A DNA stretch of 64,000 nucleotides from Dechloromonas agitata is5. GTDB lineage: Bacteria; Pseudomonadota; Gammaproteobacteria; Burkholderiales; Rhodocyclaceae. The stretch is from NCBI RefSeq assembly GCF_000519045.1, contig NZ_KI912532.1, positions 496,001-560,000 on the forward strand, in the 5' to 3' direction. Below the pieces are notes generated by a model. That model had not been told where the DNA came from. It did not search any database and saw only the letters and a list, made by a program, of their open reading frames with translations. Positions 19,452-39,165 of this stretch are shown here, piece after piece; the stretch's first letter is position 1, and each line of letters starts with the position of its first letter. A program made the position numbers and the translations under genes.

Positions 19452-19481
19452 ATTATATCCGCAAAACAACAATTACTGCAA
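19452..19481 (-). promoter_or_regulatory. rplC: Candidate internal promoter between rpsJ and rplC
   Basis: Minus strand: TTGCAG (19481-19476), 18-bp spacer, perfect TATAAT (19457-19452), then CCGCGCC. The -10 sits in a small inverted repeat, GCGGA / TCCGC. The layout mirrors the promoter before rplN. The -35 match is weak (three of six). Confidence 0.45.
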
Positions 19482-19784
19482 CTTGATCTCGACGTCGACA
19501 CCAGCCGGCAGGTCCAGCTTCATCAGAGCATCAACCGTCTTGTCGGTCGGATCAACGATATCCATCAGACGCAGATGGGTACGAATCTCCAGCTGATCAC
19601 GGGAAGCCTTGTTAACGTGCGGCGAGCGCAGGATGTCGAAGCGTTGCTTGCGCGTCGGCAGCGGAACAGGACCGCGAACCACGGCGCCGGTACGCTTGGC
19701 TGTTTCGACGATTTCCTGAGCAGACTGGTCGATCAGGCGATAGTCGAAGGCCTTCAGACGAATACGGATTTTCTGGTTTTGCAT
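19473..19784 (-). CDS. rpsJ: Small-subunit ribosomal protein S10 (NusE)
   Basis: 103 residues, identical length to E. coli: [20 protein letters not shown] and the RNA-binding loop [24 protein letters not shown]. Besides its ribosomal role, S10 pairs with NusB in antitermination and binds NusG, whose gene is upstream in the same superlocus. ATG 19784 fits the family; upstream residues in frame are not conserved. It lies 64 bp after tuf copy 1. Confidence 0.98.
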   Translation of the reverse strand: MQNQKIRIRLKAFDYRLIDQSAQEIVETAKRTGAVVRGPVPLPTRKQRFDILRSPHVNKASRDQLEIRTHLRLMDIVDPTDKTVDALMKLDLPAGVDVEIKLQ

Positions 19785-19845
19785 TTGCTTGGCTTCCAAA
19801 GAACGATGGGGCAAGTTCATGACCCGCCCCGGATTTCAAAAAGAA

Positions 19846-21040
<1,195 letters not shown>

Positions 21041-21060
21041 ATCGGTTCTCCAATAAACGG

Positions 21061-23154
21061 TTACTTCTTGTTGATGACAGCCTCGGCGACGTTCTTCGGC
21101 GCTTCGGAGTAGTGCTTGAATTCCATCGTGTAGGTGGCGCGACCCTGGGAGAGGGAACGCAACGAGGTGGCATAGCCGAACATTTCGGACAGCGGAACCT
21201 CGGCACGCACTTCCTTCGTACCACCCGGCAGGTCATCCATACCCTGAACGATGCCACGACGGGACGACAGGTCGCCCATGACGTTACCCATGTAGTCTTC
21301 CGGGGTCTCAACCACGACCGCCATCATCGGCTCAAGCAGCGACGGAGAGGCCTTCTTCATACCCTCCTTGAAAGCCATCGAAGCCGCCATACGGAAGGCG
21401 TTTTCGTTGGAGTCAACGTCGTGGTAAGAACCATCGAACAGCGTAAACTTGATATCGACAACCGGGAAACCGGCCAGCACGCCGCTGGTGATCGCGTCCT
21501 GCAGCCCCTTATCGACAGCCGGAATGTACTCACGCGGCACCACACCACCCTTGATGGCGTCAACGAACGCGTAACCCGCACCCGGCTCGTTCGGCTCGAT
21601 CTTGAGCCAGACGTGACCGAACTGACCACGACCGCCCGACTGCTTGACGAACTTGCCTTCCTGCTCGACAGCCTTCTTGATGCACTCACGGTAAGCAACC
21701 TGCGGAGCCCCGACATTGGCCTCAACGTTGAATTCGCGCTTCATGCGATCAACGATGATTTCGAGATGCAGTTCACCCATACCGGAGATGATGGTCTGAC
21801 CGGACTCTTCATCGGTACGCACGCGGAAGGACGGATCCTCGGCAGCCAGGCGGCTCAGCGCAATACCCATTTTTTCCTGATCACCCTTGGTCTTCGGCTC
21901 GACAGCGACGTGAATCACCGGATCCGGGAACACCATGCGCTCGAGGATGATCGGCGCATCCGGGTCGCACAGGGTTTCACCGGTGGTGACTTCCTTCAGA
22001 CCAACGCAGGCAGCGATGTCACCCGCCAGAACTTCCTTGATTTCTTCGCGGTTGTTGGCGTGCATCTGCAGAATACGGCCGATGCGCTCCTTCTTGTTCT
22101 TGACGGAGTTGAGAACCGTTGCACCGGAATTCAGAACGCCCGAATAGACGCGAATGAAGGTCAGCTGACCAACGAATGGATCGGTCATCAGCTTGAACGC
22201 CAGAGCCGAGAACTTCTCGGCATCATCCGCCTTGCGGGAAGCCGGCTGCTCGCGATCATCGACCCCCTGGACCGGCGGAATATCGACCGGCGACGGCAGC
22301 AGCTCGATGACGGCATCCAGCATGCGCTGAACACCCTTGTTCTTGAAGGCAGTACCGCACAGCATCGGCTGGATTTCGCAAGCCAGAGTGCGCAAACGCA
22401 GACCTTCCTTGACCTTCTCTTCGGACAGATCGCCGTTTTCCAGGTACTCGTTCATCAGATCTTCGGAAGCCTCAGCGGCAGCCTCAACCATCTGTTCGCG
22501 CCAGGTTTGGGCGGTTTCAACCAGATCAGCCGGAATATCCTGGTATTCAAACTTCATCCCCTGAGACGCCTCGTCCCAGATAATGGATTTCATCTTGATC
22601 AGGTCAACAACGCCAGCGAAGGTATCCTCGGCACCGATCGGAATCACGATGGGCACCGGGTTGGCCTTCAGACGGGTCTTCATCTGGTCAACGACCTTGA
22701 AGAAGTTGGCACCGGAACGGTCCATCTTGTTCACGAAGGCCAGACGCGGCACATTGTACTTGGTCGCCTGACGCCAAACCGTCTCGGACTGCGGCTGCAC
22801 ACCACCGACCGCGCAGTAGACCATGCACGCACCGTCAAGAACGCGCATCGAGCGCTCGACTTCGATGGTGAAGTCGACGTGCCCCGGGGTATCGATAATG
22901 TTGAAGCGATGCTCCTGGAACTGCATGTCCATGCCCTTCCAGAAGCAGGTCGTCGCGGCCGAGGTGATGGTGATACCACGCTCCTGCTCCTGCTCCATCC
23001 AGTCCATGGTAGCGGCACCGTCATGCACTTCGCCAATCTTGTGATTGACACCGGTGTAGAACAGGATGCGCTCGGTCGTGGTGGTCTTGCCGGCGTCGAT
23101 GTGGGCGCTGATACCGATGTTGCGGTAGCGCTCGATGGGAGTTTTACGTGCCAC
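21061..23154 (-). CDS. fusA: Elongation factor G
   Basis: 697 residues (E. coli 704). G1 loop [15 protein letters not shown] near 18, DTPGHVDF (G3), NKMDRSGA (G4), then domains II-V. EF-G translocates tRNA and mRNA and works with RRF in recycling. The start is GTG at 23154; the conserved [19 protein letters not shown] begins directly after it and no ATG precedes it. It lies 18 bp after rpsG. Confidence 0.98.
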   Translation of the reverse strand: MARKTPIERYRNIGISAHIDAGKTTTTERILFYTGVNHKIGEVHDGAATMDWMEQEQERGITITSAATTCFWKGMDMQFQEHRFNIIDTPGHVDFTIEVERSMRVLDGACMVYCAVGGVQPQSETVWRQATKYNVPRLAFVNKMDRSGANFFKVVDQMKTRLKANPVPIVIPIGAEDTFAGVVDLIKMKSIIWDEASQGMKFEYQDIPADLVETAQTWREQMVEAAAEASEDLMNEYLENGDLSEEKVKEGLRLRTLACEIQPMLCGTAFKNKGVQRMLDAVIELLPSPVDIPPVQGVDDREQPASRKADDAEKFSALAFKLMTDPFVGQLTFIRVYSGVLNSGATVLNSVKNKKERIGRILQMHANNREEIKEVLAGDIAACVGLKEVTTGETLCDPDAPIILERMVFPDPVIHVAVEPKTKGDQEKMGIALSRLAAEDPSFRVRTDEESGQTIISGMGELHLEIIVDRMKREFNVEANVGAPQVAYRECIKKAVEQEGKFVKQSGGRGQFGHVWLKIEPNEPGAGYAFVDAIKGGVVPREYIPAVDKGLQDAITSGVLAGFPVVDIKFTLFDGSYHDVDSNENAFRMAASMAFKEGMKKASPSLLEPMMAVVVETPEDYMGNVMGDLSSRRGIVQGMDDLPGGTKEVRAEVPLSEMFGYATSLRSLSQGRATYTMEFKHYSEAPKNVAEAVINKK

Positions 23155-23172
23155 GTTAAAGCCCTTTGAGAA

Positions 23173-23643
23173 TTAGAAGCGGAAGTGAGCGAAGGCCTTG
23201 TTGGCTTCAGCCATGCGGTGAACTTCATCACGCTTCTTGACCGCACCGCCGCGATTCTCAGAGGCTTCCAGCATTTCAGCAGCCAGACGCTGACCCATCG
23301 ACTTCTCGGAACGCTTGCGGGCCGATTCACGCAACCAGCGCATGGCCAGCGCAGCACGACGGGCCGGACGGACTTCTACCGGAACCTGGTAGTTGGCACC
23401 ACCAACGCGGCGGGACTTCACTTCGACCATCGGCTTGACGTTGCCCATGGCAGCACCAAACACCTCCAGCGGATCCTTGCCGGACTTGGTGGTGATGATA
23501 TCGAAAGCGCCATAAACAATGCGCTCGGCGACCGACTTCTTGCCGCTCTGCATGATGGCGTTGATGAACTTGGAAACTTCGACATTGCCGAACTTCGGAT
23601 CCGGCAGAATGTCACGTTTGGGAACTTCGCGACGACGGGGCAT
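23173..23643 (-). CDS. rpsG: Small-subunit ribosomal protein S7
   Basis: 156 residues: [43 protein letters not shown] and a C-terminal helix ending [16 protein letters not shown]7 nucleates assembly of the 30S head and in E. coli is the str-operon repressor. It is 110 bp after rpsL. Confidence 0.98.
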   Translation of the reverse strand: MPRRREVPKRDILPDPKFGNVEVSKFINAIMQSGKKSVAERIVYGAFDIITTKSGKDPLEVFGAAMGNVKPMVEVKSRRVGGANYQVPVEVRPARRAALAMRWLRESARKRSEKSMGQRLAAEMLEASENRGGAVKKRDEVHRMAEANKAFAHFRF

Positions 23644-23676
23644 ATTAACCTCTACTAAACACGATTCAGTTGAAAA

Positions 23677-23704
23677 GCCGGGAAGGGGTTTTCACCCCCC
23701 CGGC
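23677..23704 (-). terminator. Weak hairpin between rpsL and rpsG (possible attenuator)
   Basis: GCCGGG (23677-23682) pairs with CCCGGC (23699-23704), extended inside by GGGG/CCCC across a two-base mismatch, and followed on the minus strand by only four T. It may slow polymerase or take part in S7 feedback; it is too weak to call a full terminator. Confidence 0.35.
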
Positions 23705-23753
23705 TCTCTCGGTCGCCCAACAGAACGACCACTTACTCAAGCCGCTTGATGAA

Positions 23754-24131
23754 TCAAGCAGCCTTCGGACGCTTGGCACCGTACTTGGAACGGGCCTGCT
23801 TACGATCTTTGACGCCCTGCGTATCCAGGGAGCCACGCACGGTGTGGTAACGCACACCCGGCAAGTCCTTGACACGACCACCACGGATCAGGACCACGGA
23901 GTGCTCCTGCAGGTTGTGGCCTTCACCACCGATGTACGAAATGACTTCGAAGCCATTCGTCAGGCGAACCTTGCAAACCTTACGGAGAGCAGAGTTCGGC
24001 TTCTTCGGGGTGGTGGTGTAGACGCGGGTGCAGACGCCACGCTTCTGCGGGCACTTTTCCAGCGCAGGAACCTTGCTCTTGGCCTTTTCGGCAACGCGCG
24101 GCTTGCGCACGAGCTGGTTGATGGTCGGCAT
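23754..24131 (-). CDS. rpsL: Small-subunit ribosomal protein S12
   Basis: 125 residues (E. coli 124): [33 protein letters not shown] and [19 protein letters not shown]12 supports decoding at the A site. The positions where streptomycin-resistance mutations usually fall (K43 and K88) are wild type. D89, the site of methylthiolation by RimO in E. coli, is present. It follows rpoC after a 157-bp gap. Confidence 0.98.
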   Translation of the reverse strand: MPTINQLVRKPRVAEKAKSKVPALEKCPQKRGVCTRVYTTTPKKPNSALRKVCKVRLTNGFEVISYIGGEGHNLQEHSVVLIRGGRVKDLPGVRYHTVRGSLDTQGVKDRKQARSKYGAKRPKAA

Positions 24132-24195
24132 ATCAAACTTCCTTCAACAACCGGGCACCCAAAACGGTGCACGACGGCAATTTTGTTATCCAAAG

Positions 24196-24244
24196 CAGAG
24201 ACAATGATTAGCCTCTGCCGACAAAGACCATAGATTCTATGGTT
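24196..24244 (-). promoter_or_regulatory. Paired inverted repeats in the rpoC-rpsL gap
   Basis: Two hairpins lie in the gap between rpoC and rpsL: GCAGAG/CTCTGC (about 24196-24219) and a near-perfect palindrome ACCATAGA-T-TCTATGGT (24228-24244). Neither has a T-run. They could be a leader structure or protein-binding site for the str genes. No clear -10/-35 pair is seen. Confidence 0.35.
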
Positions 24245-24288
24245 GATCAACCCCCATGTCAACGAGACACAGGGGTTGGGGTACGGCA

Positions 24289-28500
<4,212 letters not shown>

Positions 28501-28522
28501 CGTTTAACTCCTAAGCCCTGAA

Positions 28523-32806
<4,284 letters not shown>

Positions 32807-32851
32807 GGTAACTCCGTGAGGATGAAATCAAACAGGGAACCTGCGGAAACA

Positions 32852-32912
32852 GGCAAACGCAAACAGACTTCTCTCCCCAGGCTGAGAGAGAAAAGATCGG
32901 TTTGCGTTTGCC
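32852..32912 (-). promoter_or_regulatory. rpoB: Long irregular stem upstream of rpoB, RNase III-site-like
   Basis: A perfect 13-bp outer stem (32852-32864 with 32900-32912, GTTTGCGTTTGCC on one arm) continues into an inner pairing of CTTCTCTC with a GAGAGAGAAAAG arm and a short loop. In E. coli the same gap carries an RNase III processing site that separates rplL and rpoB messages; this stem is at the equivalent place. Function is inferred from position and shape. Confidence 0.6.
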
Positions 32913-32972
32913 GGCTGGCGATTGTCAATTGACTGGTGGTGGGTCTATTAACCTGTTTTACAAAGCACAAAA

Positions 32973-32999
32973 GGGCTGGTGGCGAAACACCACCAGCCC
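32973..32999 (-). terminator. Attenuator hairpin between rplL and rpoB
   Basis: Perfect 10-bp GC-rich stem (GGGCTGGTGG / CCACCAGCCC) with a seven-base loop, followed on the minus strand by TTTTG. The short T-run suggests partial termination, which would lower rpoBC transcription relative to rplJL, as in E. coli. Confidence 0.75.
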
Positions 33000-33015
33000 A
33001 TTGGGCAGGACTCGA

Positions 33016-33387
33016 TTACTTGAGTTCGACCTTGGCGCCAGCGTCCTCGAGTTGCTTCTTGAGGGCTTCGGCGTCAGCCTTCGGCAGGCCTTCCTTGACC
33101 GGCTTCGGAGCACCGTCGACCAGATCCTTGGCTTCCTTCAGGCCCAGGCCGGTAGCGGCACGAACGACCTTGATGACTTCGACCTTCTTGTCGCCGGCAG
33201 CAGCCAGAACGACGGTGAAGTCGGTCTTTTCTTCAGCGGCCGGAGCGGCAGCGCCAGCCGGGCCAGCGACGGCGACGGCAGCGGCGGAAACGCCGAACTT
33301 CTCTTCGAATGCCTTGACCAGGTCATTCAGTTCCATAACGGTCAGGGAGCCAACGGCTTCCAGGATGTCTTCTTTGCTAATTGCCAT
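33016..33387 (-). CDS. rplL: Large-subunit ribosomal protein L7/L12
   Basis: 123 residues (E. coli 121). N-terminal dimerisation domain (about 1-32), an Ala/Gly/Pro-rich flexible hinge (about 35-52; [19 protein letters not shown]) and the C-terminal factor-binding domain with [22 protein letters not shown]7/L12 dimers form the stalk that recruits EF-Tu and EF-G, both encoded in this locus. It lies 38 bp after rplJ. Confidence 0.98.
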   Translation of the reverse strand: MAISKEDILEAVGSLTVMELNDLVKAFEEKFGVSAAAVAVAGPAGAAAPAAEEKTDFTVVLAAAGDKKVEVIKVVRAATGLGLKEAKDLVDGAPKPVKEGLPKADAEALKKQLEDAGAKVELK

Positions 33388-33425
33388 TTCAAACTACTCC
33401 TAATTCAGTTCGTATGCGGTAGGGA

Positions 33426-33929
33426 TCAAGCAGCGGTTGCTTCTTCTTCGCGCTTCTTTGCCAGTGCATCCACGGCGCGGACGAAGCCGGCGACCGGAGC
33501 CTGCATGACGTACAGCAGCTTGGAGAGCAGCTCTTCGCGGCTCGGGATGGAGGCAAGTGCCTGCACACCGGCTTTGTCGAGCACTTTGCCGGCGTAAGAA
33601 CCGGCCTTCAGTACCAGCTTGTCGTTGGTTTTTGCGAAGTCATTGAGAACCTTCGCGGCTGCCACGGGATCGGCGGAGATGCTGTAGATCAGCGGACCGA
33701 CCATCTGGTCAGCCAGACCGGCAAACGGGGTGCCGGCTACCGCGCGACGCACCAAAGTGTTTTTCAGCACGCGCAGATAAACGCCAGACTCGCGCGCCTT
33801 CTTGCGCAGCACGGTGAGATCACCCACCTCAATGCCACGATATTCGGCAACTGCGATCGTCTGGGCGTTCGCCACTTGTGCGGACACCTCGGCTACGACA
33901 GCTTTTTTGTCGTTCAGATTGAGACCCAC
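33426..33929 (-). CDS. rplJ: Large-subunit ribosomal protein L10
   Basis: 167 residues (E. coli 165). N-terminal rRNA-binding domain ([24 protein letters not shown]) and a C-terminal helix that carries L7/L12 dimers. The start is GTG at 33929, with AGGAGG at good spacing. In E. coli L10-L7/L12 represses translation through its leader; the 224-bp region upstream here could hold the same element. Confidence 0.98.
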   Translation of the reverse strand: MGLNLNDKKAVVAEVSAQVANAQTIAVAEYRGIEVGDLTVLRKKARESGVYLRVLKNTLVRRAVAGTPFAGLADQMVGPLIYSISADPVAAAKVLNDFAKTNDKLVLKAGSYAGKVLDKAGVQALASIPSREELLSKLLYVMQAPVAGFVRAVDALAKKREEEATAA

Positions 33930-34153
33930 AGGTCTTTCCTCCTTTCAAGTCATAACACGATGAAGGAATCTCCATCGCACCTACGGCGACCTGAACCAGA
34001 AGCTATGCTGCCTGTTGCCAGTCAGCAGAAAATCTTGTTCGGGGACACCGTCTGCGCAGGTTGCTTTCGCCATTAAGCCCCGTTACCGGGGCGCCTGCGG
34101 TCTTTGACGATCCATGGCGAATGCCGAAACATCCGCCATGGCCCAAAGTACTT
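33930..34153 (-). promoter_or_regulatory. rplA-rplJ intergenic leader, candidate L10 leader
   Basis: 224 bp without a gene. On the minus strand it carries a stem CCATGGCG/CGCCATGG (34112-34119 with 34134-34141) and a hairpin GCCCCG-GTAA-CGGGGC (about 34078-34093), then ends in AGGAGG before the rplJ GTG. Position and size match the autoregulatory L10 leader of other bacteria. I could not confirm the kink-turn that L10 recognises by eye. Confidence 0.5.
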
Positions 34154-34849
34154 TTAGCCAGCCAGAGAAGCCTGGTCGACGCGAACGCCGGGGCCCATCG
34201 TGGCGGAAACAGCAATCTTCTTCAGGTACTGACCCTTGGAAGAAGCCGGCTTGGCTTTTTGCAGCGCATCGATCAGCGCCTTCAGGTTGGTTTCCAGATT
34301 CTCGACAGAGAAGGAAGCACGACCGATGGTAGCGTGAATGATACCAGCCTTGTCGGTACGGTACTGAACCTGGCCAGCCTTGGCATTCTTGACGGCCGTA
34401 GCGACATCCATGGTCACGGTGCCGACCTTCGGGTTCGGCATCAGACCGCGCGGACCGAGCACCTGACCGAGCTGACCAACAACCTTCATCGCGTCCGGCG
34501 TGGCGATGACCACGTCGAAATTCAGATTACCCGCCTTAATATCGGCGGCCAGGTCGTCGAAACCGACGACTTCGGCACCAGCAGCCTTGGCGGCTTCCGC
34601 CTTTTCACCCTGGGCGAATACAGCGACGCGAACCGACTTGCCGGTACCGGCCGGCAGAACGACGGAACCGCGAACAACCTGGTCGGATTTACGTGCATCA
34701 ACACCGAGGTTGACAGCGACGTCGATCGACTCGTCGAACTTGGCCGTGGCGGTTTCCTTGGCCAGAGCCAGGGCTTCCTGCAACGGATAGAGCTTCTGGG
34801 CGATAACCTTCTCGGCCAGAGCCTTTTGCTTTTTCGAGAGCTTAGCCAT
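34154..34849 (-). CDS. rplA: Large-subunit ribosomal protein L1
   Basis: 231 residues (E. coli 234). [15 protein letters not shown], the [24 protein letters not shown] strand and the second-domain [25 protein letters not shown]1 forms the mobile stalk that releases E-site tRNA and in E. coli represses rplKA. It starts 2 bp after the rplK stop. Confidence 0.98.
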   Translation of the reverse strand: MAKLSKKQKALAEKVIAQKLYPLQEALALAKETATAKFDESIDVAVNLGVDARKSDQVVRGSVVLPAGTGKSVRVAVFAQGEKAEAAKAAGAEVVGFDDLAADIKAGNLNFDVVIATPDAMKVVGQLGQVLGPRGLMPNPKVGTVTMDVATAVKNAKAGQVQYRTDKAGIIHATIGRASFSVENLETNLKALIDALQKAKPASSKGQYLKKIAVSATMGPGVRVDQASLAG

Positions 34850-34851
34850 GA

Positions 34852-35283
34852 TTACAGACCCTCCACCGTGATGCCCATCGAGCGGGCGGAGCCGGCGATG
34901 GTGCGAATAGCTGCTTCCATATCGGCAGCGGTCAGGTCAGGCATCTTGGTCTTGGCAATTTCCTCGCACTGGGCGCGGGTGATCTTGCCGACCTTGTCGG
35001 TGTGCGGCTTGGCGGAACCAGACTTGATGCCAGCAGCCTTCTTGATCAGGATGGTTGCCGGCGGAGTCTTCATCACGAAGGTGAAGGACTTGTCCGCGAA
35101 GGCGGTAATCACCACGGGAATCGGCAGGCCCGGCTCGACGCCTTGGGTTTGGGCGTTGAACGCCTTGCAGAATTCCATGATGTTGAGACCGCGCTGACCC
35201 AGCGCGGGGCCGATCGGGGGCGACGGGTTCGCCTTGCCGGCCGGCACTTGCAGCTTAATATAGCCGATGATTTTCTTGGCCAT
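34852..35283 (-). CDS. rplK: Large-subunit ribosomal protein L11
   Basis: 143 residues (E. coli 142). The proline-rich N-domain ([29 protein letters not shown]) binds the GTPase centre and is the thiopeptide contact; the C-domain binds 23S rRNA. L11 also signals to RelA. It follows nusG by a 106-bp gap in which no clear promoter is visible. Confidence 0.98.
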   Translation of the reverse strand: MAKKIIGYIKLQVPAGKANPSPPIGPALGQRGLNIMEFCKAFNAQTQGVEPGLPIPVVITAFADKSFTFVMKTPPATILIKKAAGIKSGSAKPHTDKVGKITRAQCEEIAKTKMPDLTAADMEAAIRTIAGSARSMGITVEGL

Positions 35284-35389
35284 GTATTGCTCCTAGATAA
35301 TGAGTGGTAGCGCGCCCTTATCGGTTGTACACCGACTACCGACGCTCCTCTTGCCGAATTCAGGGCTTCGGCTGGCCCTCAATCCATGG

Positions 35390-35923
35390 TCAGGACTTTT
35401 CGACCTGACCGAATTCCAATTCAACCGGCGTAGCGCGACCGAAGATGGTCACCGAAACGCGCAGTCGATTCTTTTCGTAATTGACGTCTTCCACCGAACC
35501 GTGGAAATCGGTGAACGGACCTTCCTTGACACGAACCACTTCGCCGACCTCGAACAGCACCTTGGGACGGGGTTTTTCTACCCCTTCCTGCATCTGCTGC
35601 ATGATCTTGTCGACTTCTTTCTGGGAAATCGGCGTCGGCTTGGTAGCGGTTCCACCAACAAAGCCGGTCACCTTGGGCGTGTTCTTGACGAGATGCCAGG
35701 AGTCATCATCCATCTCCATTTCGCACAGCACATAGCCCGGAAAGAACTTGCGCTCCGAAATAGCCTTCTGACCACCCTTCATTTCAACCACTTCTTCGAC
35801 CGGCACCAGGATGCGGCCGAATTTTTCCTGCATACCCAAACGGTTGATGCGCTCCTGAATGGCGCGCATCACACTTTTTTCGAAGCCGGAGTAGGCGTGT
35901 ACGACGTACCAGCGTTTGCTCAT
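35390..35923 (-). CDS. nusG: Transcription elongation/antitermination factor NusG
   Basis: 177 residues (E. coli 181). NGN domain with [15 protein letters not shown] and a C-terminal KOW domain with [23 protein letters not shown]. NusG binds the beta' clamp and couples RNA polymerase to S10 or Rho. ATG 35923 overlaps the secE stop by four bases (ATGA); an upstream in-frame extension into secE is not conserved. Confidence 0.98.
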   Translation of the reverse strand: MSKRWYVVHAYSGFEKSVMRAIQERINRLGMQEKFGRILVPVEEVVEMKGGQKAISERKFFPGYVLCEMEMDDDSWHLVKNTPKVTGFVGGTATKPTPISQKEVDKIMQQMQEGVEKPRPKVLFEVGEVVRVKEGPFTDFHGSVEDVNYEKNRLRVSVTIFGRATPVELEFGQVEKS

Positions 35924-36273
35924 GATTTCTTCCAGCCCAGCACCCATTCGTACAGGACTACTTCGAGGCTCTTGTCAGTCAGATACAGGAAGATCGCCAT
36001 CACCACGACAAAAGCGAAGACAGCACCCGTTGTCTGCAGTGTTTCCTTGCGGGTAGGCCAGACAACTTTTTTGGCCTCGACAACCGCTTCATTGCCAAAG
36101 ACAAAGAAGCGCTGACCCGGCTCAGTTTTCCATGCAACAGCAACTGCCAGCGCCAACCCAACGAGGACCGCCAGGACGCGCAAAATCATTGCCTGCTCGG
36201 AGAGCAGGTAGAAACCAGCCACGCCGGCAGCCAGAATAACCAGCGCCAGCGCAAACTTGATCTTGTCAGCCAT
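35920..36273 (-). CDS. secE: Preprotein translocase subunit SecE
   Basis: 117 residues with three membrane segments (about 8-24, 29-47 and 87-108), like E. coli SecE (127). The conserved cytoplasmic amphipathic helix [18 protein letters not shown] clamps SecY. Overlap with nusG is four bases. It follows tRNA-Trp by 24 bp, the classic tuf-trnW-secE-nusG order. Confidence 0.97.
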   Translation of the reverse strand: MADKIKFALALVILAAGVAGFYLLSEQAMILRVLAVLVGLALAVAVAWKTEPGQRFFVFGNEAVVEAKKVVWPTRKETLQTTGAVFAFVVVMAIFLYLTDKSLEVVLYEWVLGWKKS

Positions 36274-36297
36274 GACGTTCGCGATCTTTAAAGAGAG

Positions 36298-36373
36298 TGG
36301 CAGGGGCGGAGGGAATCGAACCCCCGACCTTCGGTTTTGGAAACCGGCGCTCTACCAATTGAGCTACACCCCT
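36298..36373 (-). tRNA. tRNA-Trp (anticodon CCA)
   Basis: 76 bases including an encoded 3' CCA. Acceptor AGGGGTG pairs with CGCCCCT, discriminator G. The anticodon loop TTCCAAA reads UGG. It sits between tuf copy 2 and secE and is probably processed from their common transcript. Confidence 0.97.
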
Positions 36374-36432
36374 GCTGCAGAGACACTGAAGCGCCCCGGT
36401 TACCCGGAGCGCTTTTGATGCGTTGTTGCGAT

Positions 36433-37627
<1,195 letters not shown>

Positions 37628-37678
37628 CCAGTTCCTCAATAATCAGATAAATAAAAATCCAGAATCCAAGCTAATCGG

Positions 37679-37753
<75 letters not shown>

Positions 37754-37783
37754 CTACCTTAAAACTCCAGCCGTACCGTGTCG

Positions 37784-37857
37784 TGGAGCGGGTGAAGGGA
37801 ATCGAACCCTCGTCTTAAGCTTGGAAGGCTTCAGCTCTACCATTGAGCTACACCCGC
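37784..37857 (-). tRNA. tRNA-Gly (anticodon TCC)
   Basis: 74 bases with encoded CCA. Acceptor GCGGGTG pairs with CACCCGC, discriminator T (U in RNA). The loop CTTCCAA carries TCC, as in E. coli glyT. It lies between tRNA-Tyr and tRNA-Thr. Confidence 0.96.
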
Positions 37858-37899
37858 AAAACCCTACGCCCGCAGCACTGGCCGCTACAGCATTCAATC

Positions 37900-37984
37900 T
37901 GGTGGAGGGAGAAGGATTCGAACCTTCGAAGGCTGAGCCGACAGATTTACAGTCTGTTCCCGTTGACCGCTTGGGTATCCCTCC
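37900..37984 (-). tRNA. tRNA-Tyr (anticodon GTA)
   Basis: 85 bases with a long variable arm and encoded CCA. Acceptor GGAGGGA pairs with TCCCTCC, discriminator A; loop CTGTAAA carries GTA. First gene of the tRNA-tuf transcript. Confidence 0.97.
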
Positions 37985-37997
37985 GGAAGAACCCGAG

Positions 37998-38026
37998 ATT
38001 ATCCGGACGACTCCACACCCTGTCAA
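37998..38026 (-). promoter_or_regulatory. Sigma-70 promoter of the tRNA-Tyr/Gly/Thr-tuf-tRNA-Trp-secE transcript
   Basis: Minus strand: perfect TTGACA (38026-38021), 17-bp spacer, GATAAT (38003-37998, five of six), then CTCGGG. The -10 ends 13 bases before the tRNA-Tyr 5' end. Best consensus promoter in the window. Confidence 0.8.
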
Positions 38027-38037
38027 CACCCAAAAAC

Positions 38038-38066
38038 ATAAAAGCCGGCATATAGCCGGCTTTTAT
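38038..38066. terminator. Intrinsic terminator downstream of the cytochrome c gene
   Basis: Perfect 12-bp stem (ATAAAAGCCGGC / GCCGGCTTTTAT) with a five-base loop, 17 bp past the cytochrome stop. A/T flanks on both sides make it bidirectional. It insulates the tRNA promoter from the upstream gene. Confidence 0.85.
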
Positions 38067-38083
38067 GCGAAAACAGGGCTGGA

Positions 38084-38392
38084 TTACTTCAGCGCCAGAA
38101 CCCAGGCAGCCAGTTTCTTGGCTTCGTCTTCGGTGACGTTGTTCGGCGGCATCGGGATTTGACCCCAGGTACCCTTACCACCAGCCTTGATCTTGGCAGC
38201 CAGCATGGCCGGAGCCTTGGCGTCGCCCTTGTATTTGGCAGCGACATCCTTGTAAGACGGGCCAACCAGCTTCTTGTCGATGGCGTGGCAGGACATGCAG
38301 TTCTTGGCCTTGGCCAGGGCTTCATCAGCCTGAGCCTGACCGGTCATGACGATACCAGCAGCAGCCATCATGGCAACATAAACAGCTTTCAT
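38084..38392 (-). CDS. Periplasmic class I cytochrome c (c551/c552 type)
   Basis: 102 residues. Signal peptide 1-22 (cleavage after QAQA), single heme site C32-M-S-C35-H36, and axial Met81 in IPMPPN. A mature protein of about 80 residues fits cytochrome c551/c552, a soluble electron carrier between the bc1 complex and terminal reductases or oxidases. ATG 38392 begins the signal peptide. It stands alone, 152 bp after the LysE-type gene, and is followed by a strong terminator. Which partner it serves is not visible. Confidence 0.92.
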   Translation of the reverse strand: MKAVYVAMMAAAGIVMTGQAQADEALAKAKNCMSCHAIDKKLVGPSYKDVAAKYKGDAKAPAMLAAKIKAGGKGTWGQIPMPPNNVTEDEAKKLAAWVLALK

Positions 38393-38544
38393 TCTCTCGC
38401 TCCGTTTGTCGGGTTGGTGATAAGTACGGCTCCGGATGATAAAACCCTTTTCTATCCCTTGCAAACCAAGGCGGAAAGCCCGGCTGGTTGCTGCATCCGT
38501 GAACGGGTAACGCGTCGCCCCGATCGCCGGTTGACGGCGAATGC

Positions 38545-39165
38545 TCATCCCGGTCGTGACGATACCGCCAGCAGCGCACCCGCCGAAACGAACAGGCCAC
38601 CGAACAGGCGGTTCTGCTTGCGAACGGCCTTTGGATCCCGCAACCAGCGTCCAAGGCGAGATGCTGCCAAGGCATAACAGGACATCACGGCAATATCGGT
38701 GCCACACAGAGTGAGTGCGACCAGGAGATATTGGGGCAACTGCTCGGCGCCCGGATTGATGAATTGCGGCACCAAGGCACCCATGAAAATAATCGCCTTC
38801 GGATTGGTCAGGTTCACCAGCACTCCCTGGATGAACAGCCCCTTGCGGCGAACCTCCGGCGCATCGACGTCAAGCGGTGCGGCCGGGGTTCGCCATTTCT
38901 GGATACCCAGCCAGACAAGGTAGGCAGCACCGAAGAACTTGACGGCGAGAAAGGCGGTTTCCGAAGTGGCGAGCAAAGCGCCAAGGCCCATTCCGACAAT
39001 CGCCAACTGGATCAGGAGCGCCGTCTGCAGGCCCAGAATGGCCGTGAGCGCTGCCCAATAGCCGTGCCGCATGCCTGTGCTCATGCTGATTACGGCTCCC
39101 GGTCCCGGCGTGACCGCGATGACGATCGCGGCCACCAGGAAGCCGAGCCAAACGGCGAGGGTCAT
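38545..39165 (-). CDS. LysE/RhtB-family amino acid exporter
   Basis: 206 residues with about six membrane segments. The N-terminal [18 protein letters not shown] is the LysE/RhtB signature, and [18 protein letters not shown] is the second conserved stretch. The family exports amino acids such as threonine, homoserine, leucine or lysine. Its ATG overlaps the ilvD stop as ATGA, so the two are translationally coupled. A branched-chain substrate is an inference from that link. Confidence 0.9.
   Translation of the reverse strand: MTLAVWLGFLVAAIVIAVTPGPGAVISMSTGMRHGYWAALTAILGLQTALLIQLAIVGMGLGALLATSETAFLAVKFFGAAYLVWLGIQKWRTPAAPLDVDAPEVRRKGLFIQGVLVNLTNPKAIIFMGALVPQFINPGAEQLPQYLLVALTLCGTDIAVMSCYALAASRLGRWLRDPKAVRKQNRLFGGLFVSAGALLAVSSRPG

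Noticed and set aside
35284..35389. Promoter for rplK in the nusG-rplK gap
   Set aside because: No -35/-10 pair at acceptable spacing; any L1-binding structure could not be confirmed by eye.
38393..38544. Small gene between cytochrome c and the LysE-type gene
   Set aside because: No frame has a credible ribosome site or conserved sequence; 152 bp seems to be a leader.
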